A stretch of 8,946 nucleotides of DNA from the NCBI GenBank assembly GCA_020629735.1, contig JAHDCT010000040.1, positions 1 through 8,946 on the forward strand. The letters are read 5' to 3'. The stretch is from a bacterium (GTDB lineage: Bacteria > Patescibacteriota > Gracilibacteria > Absconditabacterales > Absconditicoccaceae). Below the pieces are notes generated by a model. It was not told where the DNA came from, made no database searches, and worked only from the letters and a program-made list of their open reading frames with translations. This document shows positions 1 through 6,225 of the stretch, one piece after another. Every line of letters begins with the position of its first letter. Positions within the stretch are counted from its first letter, which is position 1. Made by a program: the position numbers and the translations under genes.

Positions 1-705
1 CTATCAAGTAATGTTTTGTGATAACTCATGGCATCTTTTAATTCTAAAGTATCATGCTCACAGTAATTTCTCTACTTCAACCTGCTTTTTAAAACGATAA
101 AAGGTTAGCTGAAGCCCAAATAAAAGAAAGGAAATAATAATAATTCATATCACTCAAATAAGTACATATGAAAACGTCGTCAAAAAATTTGTAAGATTAA
201 TTACCTGAGATGATCTATGTTCTTGATCTGAAAGCGCAAATCACTCTTCTGAAATATCATTTAGATTAAGTATAATATCTTCGTACTTCAACACGGCATC
301 CTTTAGTCTACGGTAGTCAGCCTCATCTGAAAACTGCACATACATTGTTGGAGGTAGTGGATTTTCAATTCAGTATTTTTCAAAATTCCCTATTACATTT
401 GGAAGGCGTTCTTCTAAAACATTAAAGGCATCTTCTTTTGAATAAAATTCAACATCCAGTCAAGCATCTTCCAGCTCTTCTTTCATATCAATTGCCTCAG
501 CGTACACGAAGTCTTCAGAAAGATCTGTATCATTTAAATATAAATACACTCCTAGTTTTTCCCTTACATTATCTCAAAATACTTGGGTATTGTATGATAG
601 GATTACTAATAAGTTTAAAAAGAAGAGCAAAAAACTTATGATTGCTGCCAATCATATTACTTGTTTTCGTGATGAACTAATCATTTGTCGTGTTGAGCTT
701 TTCAT
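1..705 (-). CDS. ftsX: FtsX-like cell-division ABC permease, apparently truncated at the C-terminus
   Basis: Read with UGA=Gly, this is 234 codons ending in TAG on the first three bases of the window. A membrane segment lies at about residues 17-37. An extracellular domain follows at about 45-155, with the FtsX-type hydrophobic beta-strand start (VYLYLND, 53-59), a helix pair and the PLPPTMYV strand (116-123). A second membrane segment is at about 172-199, then the cytoplasmic motif VEVEKLLGAG (209-218), which matches the family's E-I-x-K-L-V-G-A motif. In the family, FtsX pairs with the ATPase FtsE and activates peptidoglycan hydrolases at the septum. A normal FtsX has two more membrane segments after this motif; here the frame ends 16 residues later. 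It may be a true truncation, a frameshift or a sequence-end artefact. It contains 10 UGA codons. The start is 16 bases after the TPR gene, so the two are probably co-transcribed. FtsE is not in the window. Confidence 0.82.
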
Positions 706-721
706 TATACAGTAACGTCGG

Positions 722-1330
722 TTAAGATCTCAAATACTCTTCAAAAAGCGTTATTTTATCATCATAATATGTTAAATCCCTATCAAAACATTGGAGCTTT
801 TCCTTGTTCTTATGATAGTACTCTAGGAAACGTTGTGCCTGAGCTTTATTTTTCTCTAGAATTGATATCTCAATAATATTAAGAAGTACCTCTGCATCGA
901 ATTTATTTATTTTGTGGGACTTCATGAGGAATTCCATCCCTTCTTCTCTATTTCCTAACCAATATTCACAAAGACCGTAACATCTCATTATTTCAGGATT
1001 GTCTCCATCAAGTAACTCTAGTGACTTTTGAAAGTATCTTTTTGCATCTTTCCAATGGGTCTTTTCCATTTCAAGTACTCACTTAATATACCAGCTCATA
1101 GCATCATCTTTTTGCGATGTCAGCAAAAAATCGACTGGCTTCTCTGCCTTTGAAATTTCTCCTTTTCTATATTCAATATCTGCCACTTGATACAACACTT
1201 CTTTACTTGTCGGGTTACGGACAAGCAGTGCATTTGCTTTCTTTAATGCTTCATCAAACCTTCACTGCTGTTTGAGAGCTTCTATTTCCTCTAGGACAAT
1301 GGTGGGAGCACCGCTCATTCCTTTTGTCAT
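722..1330 (-). CDS. TPR-repeat protein
   Basis: The product is 202 residues with two UGA-Gly codons (G23, G83). It is almost entirely helical, with tetratricopeptide-style helix pairs: QQGRFDEALKKANALLVRNP at 21-40, a second around 45-70, WKDAKRYFQKSLELL at 93-107 and a further one at 112-140, each with the small/aromatic spacing and the Pro-containing turn typical of TPRs. There is no signal peptide or membrane segment, so it is probably cytoplasmic. TPR proteins are protein-interaction scaffolds; the partner here is unknown. The start chosen is the first ATG (1330) downstream of the promoter at 1398-1426; ATG at 1318 is an alternative. It lies directly upstream of the FtsX-like gene, which suggests, without proving, a role near the envelope or division machinery. 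A standard-code reading would show only the last 115 residues. Confidence 0.85.
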
Positions 1331-1397
1331 TAAAATAAAACTATTATTACCTACTGCACTTTACTAACAACTAACATACTTGTCTTTATTCTTTTCC

Positions 1398-1426
1398 ATT
1401 TTACCGTGATAGCAACAAGATTACAA
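1398..1426 (-). promoter_or_regulatory. sigma70-type promoter for the TPR-ftsX pair
   Basis: On the minus strand there is a -35 box TTGTAA (1421-1426), a 17-base spacer and a -10 box TAAAAT (1398-1403). It lies about 70 bases upstream of the TPR start and downstream of the rplA terminator, which is the right position for this two-gene unit. Nothing else is evident in 1331-1506. Confidence 0.55.
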
Positions 1427-1506
1427 GAAAGTTTCTCAAGTTCATACATCTTATATAGCCAATTTTTATAAATATGGTACGATATTGTTCTTTATGCTCG
1501 AGAAAC

Positions 1507-1528
1507 AAAAAAACACTCAACTGAGTGT
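1507..1528 (-). terminator. intrinsic terminator after rplA
   Basis: On the minus strand ACACTCA and TGAGTGT (1513-1528) form a perfect hairpin followed at once by a run of seven T (1513-1507). It starts 34 bases after the rplA stop codon, so it closes the ribosomal protein unit before the next gene pair. Confidence 0.78.
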
Positions 1529-1562
1529 CCCTTTGTAGTATTTCTCTCATTGGATTTACTTC

Positions 1563-2246
1563 TTATTTATGTGTCACCTGTACACCAGGTCACATAGTTG
1601 GTGCTAACACAATCTTCTTAATTAGATTTCCTTTTACTCCTGTTGGTTTATTGTCCTCCATAGCATTAATAATTGACTCAACATTCTCAACAAGACTTTC
1701 ATCAGCAAAGTCTAGCTTACCTACAGCAAGATGAACATTCCCTGTCTTGTCTAATTTAAATTCTACTCTTCACTTCTTTAGTTCGTCAATTGTCTTGCTT
1801 AGGTTTGCTGTTACTGTTCCTGCTTTAGGACTTGGCATAAGTCCTTTAGGACCAAGCTGTTTAGCTACTTTAGCTAAGCTTCTCATTTGATCAGCTGTTG
1901 TCACAAGAATATCAAATTTCATTTCTCCCTTGTCAATTGCTGTTAGCAATTCTTCATTTCCAATAATATCAGCTCATGCAGCTTTTGCTTCGTCTCTCTT
2001 ATCATCAGATACGAACGCAGCAACTGTTACTTTCTTCCCTGTACCATGAGGAAGCACAACTGTTCCTCTCAACATTTGGTCATTGTATTTTGGATTCGCG
2101 TTAGTCCATACATGAAGTTCCAAAGCTCCAGTAAACTTTGAGTATGATACTTCTTTCACTAAAGCTACTGCTTCAGCCATTTCATACTTCTTTTCTGGGA
2201 TAATCTTAGCTTTTGCTTCAATAAATTTTTTACCTCTTTTTGGCAT
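1563..2246 (-). CDS. rplA: 50S ribosomal protein L1
   Basis: The product is 227 residues, the normal bacterial L1 length. L1 binds 23S rRNA at the L1 stalk, assists release of deacylated tRNA from the E site, and represses its own mRNA. Visible family motifs are the basic N-terminus MPKRGKKF, the ribosomal core LRGTVVLPHGTGK (59-71), the signature LGPKGLMPSPKAGTVT (131-146) and the C-terminal APTMGPGVQV (215-224). Three glycines are encoded by UGA (G91, G159, G219), and all three fall where the family has Gly, for example in KKGRVEFK. A standard-code reading would stop at residue 90. It follows rplK after 102 bases that hold an L1-binding-site mimic, and it is closed by the terminator at 1507-1528. 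No rplJ/rplL follows, unlike the common L11-L1-L10-L12 order. Confidence 0.98.
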
Positions 2247-2270
2247 TGCATTAATTGTAATAAGTTAAAG

Positions 2271-2297
2271 GTGGTCATAACGAGTAGTCTCTCCCAC
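2271..2297 (-). promoter_or_regulatory. L1 autoregulatory mRNA binding site between rplK and rplA
   Basis: The minus-strand RNA reads GUGG-GA, then GAG-ACUA-CUC, then GUUAUGA-CCAC. GUGG (2297-2294) pairs with CCAC (2274-2271), enclosing an asymmetric internal loop and an upper stem GAG/CUC with an ACUA loop. This resembles the L1 site in 23S rRNA (GGUGGGAG on one strand, GUGA..CCACC on the other), and L1 is known to repress translation by binding such mimics. Position 25 bases before the L1 start fits translational autorepression of rplA. The call rests on motif and position only. Confidence 0.6.
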
Positions 2298-2321
2298 ATT
2301 GGAATATGATCTTTATCTATT

Positions 2322-2337
2322 TCATCTAAGTAGATGA
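2322..2337 (-). other. hairpin just after the rplK stop codon
   Basis: TCATCT and AGATGA pair perfectly around a 4-base loop, 11 bases after the rplK stop. No T-run follows, so it is not an intrinsic terminator. It may protect the rplK 3' end or help the fold of the adjacent L1 site. Confidence 0.35.
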
Positions 2338-2348
2338 TTGATTCGAAA

Positions 2349-2789
2349 TTATTTCACTTCAATTCACAAACTCTTTGCTGTTCAGATAATACTTCTCTTT
2401 ACTGAATCTCTCTTGTTTGTGTTCATTACTGGAAGCTTGATATCAATAATTTCTTCAAGATCAGCTTCGCTAATTGTCGCAACCTTTACTTTGTTAGGTT
2501 CTCCAGATCATGACTTCACTTGAGCTTTATATTTCAAAAGTGATGAAGTAACTGGAGGTTGGATATCCATCTTGAATGATCTATCCACGAACACTGTAAT
2601 ATGCACTGGAACGAGTATTTCAGCTCATCCATACTTTTGCATAGTTTCCATTGTAGAATCGTTAAATTTCTTAACAAATTCACCAATGTTAATACCATGC
2701 TGACCAAGAATAGGTCAAATAGGTGGAGCTGGAGTAGCCTTACCAGCTGGCATGTGTAGTGTAAACTGTACCGTAATTTTTCCTGCCAT
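2349..2789 (-). CDS. rplK: 50S ribosomal protein L11
   Basis: The product is 146 residues (usual length about 141). L11 forms the base of the GTPase-associated stalk on 23S rRNA and contacts EF-G, RF and RelA in other bacteria. The N-terminal domain carries the diagnostic PAPPIGPILGQHGINIGEF (20-38), and the C-terminal rRNA-binding domain carries SIIGTAKSLGIEV (133-145). Five glycines are UGA codons (G25, G55, G94, G136, G142); those in PPIGP and IIGTAKSLGI are nearly invariant Gly in the family. ATG 2789 gives the standard N-terminus MAGKITVQFTLHMPAGKATP. No Shine-Dalgarno is seen upstream. It is preceded by a 192-base structured leader with its own candidate promoter and followed by rplA. 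Confidence 0.98.
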
Positions 2790-2820
2790 AGCAATAAATT
2801 AAATTATTAAAAGCGGTGAT

Positions 2821-2855
2821 GTTGTCTGTATGAAAACGCATTTTCATCTTACAAC
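2821..2855 (-). promoter_or_regulatory. leader hairpin upstream of rplK
   Basis: On the minus strand GUUGU (2855-2851) pairs with ACAAC (2825-2821), and inside it AUGAAAA pairs with UUUUCAU around a UGCG tetraloop (2847-2830), with a small asymmetric internal loop between. It ends about 30 bases before the rplK start. A second, weaker hairpin (AUCUC/GAGAU, 7-base loop) lies at 2876-2892. The leader is clearly structured, but no known riboswitch class is recognised. Confidence 0.45.
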
Positions 2856-2903
2856 TCTAACAAACTACTCATCTCATCTCGCAAGCTGAGATTCCTACTT
2901 TGC

Positions 2904-2931
2904 TAGTGATCGAGTTTCCTCTCCCGCACCA
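2904..2931 (-). promoter_or_regulatory. possible second L1-type hairpin at the 5' end of the rplK leader
   Basis: The minus-strand RNA UGGUG-CGGGA-GAG-GAAA-CUC-GAU-CACUA folds with UGGUG/CACUA (one G-U pair) as lower stem and GAG/CUC as upper stem with a GNRA-type GAAA loop. It shares the core GGGAGAG-NNNN-CUCG with the L1 site at 2271-2297. It lacks the AUGA strand on the 3' side, so it could be a diverged L1 operator or simply a 5' stabilising hairpin. Confidence 0.35.
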
Positions 2932-2937
2932 ACATAT

Positions 2938-2946
2938 GTTATAACA
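2938..2946 (-). promoter_or_regulatory. extended -10 promoter for rplK-rplA
   Basis: The minus strand reads TGT-TATAAC, an extended -10 element (TGn plus a five-of-six match to TATAAT). No clear -35 box is seen. The predicted start is near 2931, so the transcript would begin with the hairpin at 2904-2931 and have a leader of about 140 bases. Confidence 0.4.
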
Positions 2947-2981
2947 TATATCCATTATTACATTCTCACATAGAGAATACT

Positions 2982-3926
2982 TTAGTAGATAGCATCAAAC
3001 CACCCCTTCAATTTTTCTTTGTTTTCTCTTTTCTGATACCAATCCTTATCGATTTGTATCAACCACGAGTCTCATCAGAAGAATTGTACTAAGAATATTT
3101 CTTTCAAATTACTCTTATATGTTGGCAGTTCGATTTTCGTTACTCTCTCTCAAAAGAGAAGATTATTTTGTATAACCACTTGGTTAGTAATGTCAACAGC
3201 AGATCCTCACAAAAATCCTACAATTCCTGCGATGTTTTGCTCAAATGTTCATAGAAACACGAAATGTGTGTTATTCACGTTCTTTAGTATATATGAATAA
3301 TTATCTTCAAGATTTAACATATCCAATAATTCCATTTTCCCATCCCATCTTCGCGTATTGGGAATTACCTCAGTAGAGGCTTTTCCAGAGACGGTCGTCA
3401 CCGTTGTTGCTGCCTGATTAACAGGAAGTACCGATGCTGATGTATTACTTAGATTGGTGGTTAAATTTACTGGATTTGCAGAAGTTCCAACATTAATTGA
3501 AGGAATCTGTGTTGTCCTTCCAAAAAGAAAGTCTGTAGAGTAAAATGCTCTTCCTTGAGCATCTTTGATTATATTTGGATTTGTGCTTACTGTCGTAGTT
3601 GTTGTAACTTTTGATGAATCATTTACTGTCTGACTTTCTTGCTCCACAATTAATGGCCTCTTATCTGTATTTTGAGACTGAATTAATGTATCTGATCAAG
3701 ATGTAACTTGCGTTCATGCATAGACATCGTCACTTTTACTATTGTTACTTATCTGCCCATCCCAGGCTTTATCTTCTTTGTAAATAATTGGAGCTGCAGA
3801 TTGCTCTGCAGTAGTAGTTGAAGCTACAATCTCTGGACCATGTATATCAAAAAAAATCACATACACTAACAAGAGTGATGCTAAGAGAACTACCAGTGAC
3901 CATCAAATGGTTCTTGTTTCATCCAT
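2982..3926 (-). CDS. membrane-anchored Ser/Thr-rich protein of unknown function
   Basis: The product is 314 residues and not recognised. Residues 8-26 form a single hydrophobic segment after a short charged N-terminus (MDETRT), so it is probably an N-terminal anchor with the rest outside the membrane. Residues 30-180 are low in complexity and rich in Ser, Thr, Asn, Val and Gln (for example KVTTTTTVSTNP), like a spacer. The last 115 residues or so look globular, with hydrophobic strands such as FVFLGTFEQNIAGIVGFLGG and an aromatic C-terminus (DSWLIQIDKDWY). WDG occurs twice, before and after the spacer (54-58 and again near 200). There are eight UGA-Gly codons, including one tandem pair. It sits between the CutA-like gene (72-base gap) and rplK (192-base gap), inside what is usually an uninterrupted nusG-rplK junction. 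The start at 3926 is the only one that keeps the whole anchor. Confidence 0.8.
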
Positions 3927-3998
3927 GAGAATATGGTACTAAAATCTCAGCTAGAGGCAAATAAAAGTCAGATTTCACCTTGCCAAAAGGTGGTATCT

Positions 3999-4304
3999 CT
4001 ATCAAATACTTGATAAAATTCGTTCTTTCATAGATCTATGTATTTCAACAGGAGAAAAGCTCACTACGGGACACTCATCTGGATGTCGATCAAGTATGTG
4101 TTTTACTATTTTCTCTTTCTTTGCATCAATTGTATATGCTGCAACATTCCAATATATTTTTTCACATAACTCCTCCTTCCACCAATAATGACATAGTCAC
4201 TTATCAATAAAAGTTCCAGCTACTAATTTCTCTTTTACTAAAAACTGAGAAAGAGCTTTCGCTTCCTTCTCAGTTGGCACTCACACACGGAGAAAATTAA
4301 ACAT
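3999..4304 (-). CDS. CutA1-like small protein
   Basis: The product is 101 residues, the usual CutA size. The pattern fits the family: a first beta-strand (FNFLRVGVP), then TEKEAKALSQFLVKEKLVAG (11-30; family: ..EA..LA..LVE..LAACVN), an aromatic stretch YWWKEELCEKIYWNVAAYT (40-58; family: Y.W.G.I....E....IKT), a helix KKEKIVKHIL and HPDECPVVSFSPVE (74-87; family: HPYE.PEI...P). CutA1 proteins are stable trimers linked in some bacteria to divalent metal tolerance, with no clear reaction known. The HPYE tyrosine is Asp here and the VN strand has diverged, so function may differ. It has three UGA-Gly codons; the last is immediately followed by the TAG stop. It starts 21 bases after nusG and is probably co-transcribed with it. 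Confidence 0.7.
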
Positions 4305-4325
4305 ACGTTATGTGTATGTATAAAC

Positions 4326-4898
4326 TTAACTTACTCTTTCAACCTTATCAAAGGTTAACATCACTGGAGTATTTCTTCATAAAATCTCAACATTTACATA
4401 CACCATTCACTTAGCTACATCAATTTCAGTGATAACTCACTTCATTCCATTAAAGTCACCATCCTTAAGCTCAACGACATCTCCTTCTTGGAATGGTACA
4501 GCAAACTCTGCTCTTGCATTTTTTTCTTGAATATAGTCAACCATATCTTGGTACTCTTTTTCACTCAATGGAATTGGGCGGATCTCAGCTCCAACGATCA
4601 ATCTTACACCAGGAGTATTTCTAATGATATACCAAACTTTCTCGTTCATCTTAGACTTTACGAAAACGTATCCTGGGTAGAGTTTCCTTTCCTTAATTAC
4701 TTTTTCACCTTTTTTATACAAAACTTCGCGCACGATTGGATTCAGATAATCAATAATTTCTGTTCCCATTTGTTTCTTCTTCACTCTTTCGATAAGATGA
4801 TCAATTACGAGTGATTCCTGACCAGAATTTACACTAATCACGTACCGCCTGTATTGATTGTCTTCAATCTGTTTTTTAATATCAATTGGATCTGACAT
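4326..4898 (-). CDS. nusG: transcription termination/antitermination factor NusG
   Basis: The product is 190 residues (usual about 180). NusG binds RNA polymerase at the clamp with its N-terminal domain, and contacts Rho or ribosomal protein S10 with its C-terminal KOW domain. The N-terminal domain shows RRYVISVNSGQE (17-28; family: WYVV....G.E), the signature KLYPGYVFVK (72-81) and IIRNTPGVRLIVG (91-103). The KOW domain (135-190) shows PFQEGDVVELKDGDFNGMKG and ends TFDKVERVS. Three UGA codons encode G154, G164 and G174 in the KOW domain; the standard code would cut the protein at residue 153 and remove most of that domain. It lies 80 bases downstream of secE, the classical secE-nusG pair. 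Confidence 0.97.
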
Positions 4899-4978
4899 AC
4901 TATTGAATGATGGAAAATAAGATAAATCTGTTTTTCTTTATAGTCTCTAAACTTGTATAACACCTCATTCTATATTAT

Positions 4979-5170
4979 TTAGAATGCAGCTGACAAGGTA
5001 TCATAAATATACCCGTATACTTTCCCGAATACTCCATCATAGAGTGAGAAAATAAGTGCTGAGATGATTACAACAAGAAAGATAATCATAGTTAAATTAA
5101 TAACTTCAGCATTAGTTGGCTTCTTTACCTTTTTTAAGGTATCCAAACTATCGTAAAAGAATGAAAGCAT
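4979..5170 (-). CDS. secE: preprotein translocase subunit SecE
   Basis: The product is 63 residues, the short single-span SecE form. SecE clamps the SecY channel in the inner membrane. The amphipathic region LDTLKKVKKPTNAEVINLT (9-27) matches the family's LKKV.WPT..EV motif (Trp replaced by Lys), followed by one membrane segment at about 27-45 and a short C-terminal amphipathic tail. It directly precedes nusG, the usual partner. It has no UGA codon. No Shine-Dalgarno and no convincing promoter could be fixed in the 110 bases upstream (5171-5280), although the terminator at 5281-5301 shows that transcription must begin there. Confidence 0.92.
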   Translation of the reverse strand: MLSFFYDSLDTLKKVKKPTNAEVINLTMIIFLVVIISALIFSLYDGVFGKVYGYIYDTLSAAF

Positions 5171-5280
5171 TACACTATGTACAAAAATAAAATACCTTAC
5201 TCATATAGTTTAGGAGGCATGTTTTTAATTTTCCTATAACTACAAGCTAGATAATATTGTCCTTCAGAAAACCAAAGACA

Positions 5281-5301
5281 AAAAAAAATGGTCACCCATT
5301 T
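5281..5301 (-). terminator. intrinsic terminator after the winged-helix gene
   Basis: On the minus strand AAATGG (5301-5296) pairs with CCATTT (5291-5286) around GTGA, merging into a run of eight T (5288-5281). It lies 110 bases after the stop of the winged-helix gene and separates it from secE. The stretch 5302-5410 holds no supported gene. Confidence 0.65.
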
Positions 5302-5410
5302 AACTTGGTATATAGTAATGTGGGTTTATTGCAAGCGAAAGTACTTTCAAAAGACTTCTCTTACAGATTTTTTTATTACAATTTTCTTCATTTCTTATCT
5401 CTTCTACTTT

Positions 5411-5968
5411 TTACTCTTTATTTACAATTTGCTCTTTCATATTTGTCATCACCTGCAATACGAACTTATCAGCTAATCTATTACGTTTTTCATACTCATC
5501 GGTTGACATAAACACTAACTTTACAGTGTCTGTATGATATCTACTAAAAATATGATTAATATCGAACTTTATCTTATCTGTCGCTTCTCTTTCTCATACG
5601 TCATGCACTATCACTAAATCCATGTCATAGATATAACCAAACATGTTTCAAAGATAATATCTCTCAACAACCGTTCACTCTTGCCTAAAATACTCAAGCA
5701 ACTCTTGCTCGAGGGTAAAGAGAAAGATAGCTTTTATATACTCATCGATTCCTTCGACAAGAAATATGCACCATCTATTATTTTCCTTATCTACTTTTAT
5801 CACACCAGCTTCCTCTAATTGATCAACCTGCTTTTTAATAGCTGGAAAAGACCAAGACAACTCAGCTTCAAAAGCGCGTACAGAAACTCCTTGTCTACGA
5901 AAGACGAGGAATTTTAGTATATCAGTCTTAGTTCTTGATCAAAAGAGTTTATCAAGGTTCATGTACAT
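5411..5968 (-). CDS. winged-helix DNA-binding protein with nucleotidyltransferase-like C-terminal domain
   Basis: The product is 185 residues with four UGA-Gly codons. Residues 6-75 are a winged helix: LDKLFGSRTKTDILKFL (5-21) is the typical opening of HTH-nucleotidyltransferase regulators, then VRAFEAELSWSFPAIKKQVDQLEEAGVIKVD (30-60) gives helix 2, the recognition helix and the start of the wing, and WCIFLVEG closes it. Residues 100-185 resemble a minimal nucleotidyltransferase fold: LGNMFGYIYDMDLVIV (106-121) recalls the family's GS...DxDLLVV motif, with Asn for Ser and about four residues missing before D115/D117. MSTDEYEKRNRLADKFVLQVM (154-174) matches the family's C-terminal TxxEFxxR...PFLxxVL block. 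I infer a transcription regulator, possibly without catalysis. ATG 5962 is an alternative start. It is a single-gene unit with its own promoter and terminator. Confidence 0.75.
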
Positions 5969-5983
5969 CAAAATGAGTAAGAG

Positions 5984-5999
5984 CGACTCATTCAAGTCG
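5984..5999. promoter_or_regulatory. inverted repeat, possible operator of the winged-helix gene
   Basis: CGACT and AGTCG are separated by six bases and lie between the promoter and the start codon of the winged-helix gene. An overlapping repeat TGAGT/ACTCA (5974-5990) shares half of it. The place suits autoregulation, but no binding evidence exists. Confidence 0.3.
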
Positions 6000-6024
6000 A
6001 TTTTTATCTAGCCTATGTGATAAT

Positions 6025-6053
6025 AGTATACAGAATCTCTTGAAAAAAACCAA
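6025..6053 (-). promoter_or_regulatory. promoter of the winged-helix gene
   Basis: On the minus strand there is a -35 box TTGGTT (6048-6053), a 17-base spacer and a -10 box TATACT (6025-6030). The predicted start is about 50 bases before the ATG at 5968. The -35 box overlaps the T-run of the glyA terminator. Confidence 0.5.
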
Positions 6054-6078
6054 TAAAACAAATTCACAAATTTGTTTT
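6043..6078 (-). terminator. probable terminator of glyA
   Basis: On the minus strand AAAACAAATT (6078-6069) pairs perfectly over 10 bases with AATTTGTTTT (6064-6055) around TGTG, followed after ATTGG by seven T (6049-6043). The stem is AT-rich and the T-run is five bases away, so strength is uncertain. The 147 bases between it and the glyA stop (6079-6225) contain no supported gene. Confidence 0.5.
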
Positions 6079-6225
6079 GTTCGAGGAATCTTCTCTTTGT
6101 GCTTTAGCCTCGCTTCCATCGTCCTTTAATAGAACTTCGAAGTAAGCTCTCTGTACTCTTCTTCAAGTATCTAGTTTGATATAAGCTATTTGTATTACTC
6201 AAATTTCACAATACATGTATTTGAT

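Noticed and set aside
2904..2930. tRNA-like 3' end on the plus strand (ATCGAG ... CCCGCACCA)
   Set aside because: The T-arm does not pair, no matching 5' acceptor strand is found upstream, and the region is better explained as a minus-strand leader hairpin.
2962..2978. Hairpin ATTCTC/GAGAAT just after the stop of the anchored protein gene as a terminator
   Set aside because: No T-run follows on the minus strand; it may be only a weak 3' hairpin.
5212..5238. Perfect AGGAGG followed by ATG on the plus strand
   Set aside because: The frame ends after six codons, and the site lies antisense to the secE upstream region.
5326..5391. Minus-strand 21-codon frame beginning MKKIVIKK
   Set aside because: It is too short, has no homology seen, and lies in the 3' untranslated part between the winged-helix gene and its terminator.
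6013..6216. Minus-strand 67-codon frame under code 25 between glyA and the winged-helix gene
   Set aside because: It runs through the glyA terminator hairpin and the -35/-10 of the next gene, and the sequence resembles no family.
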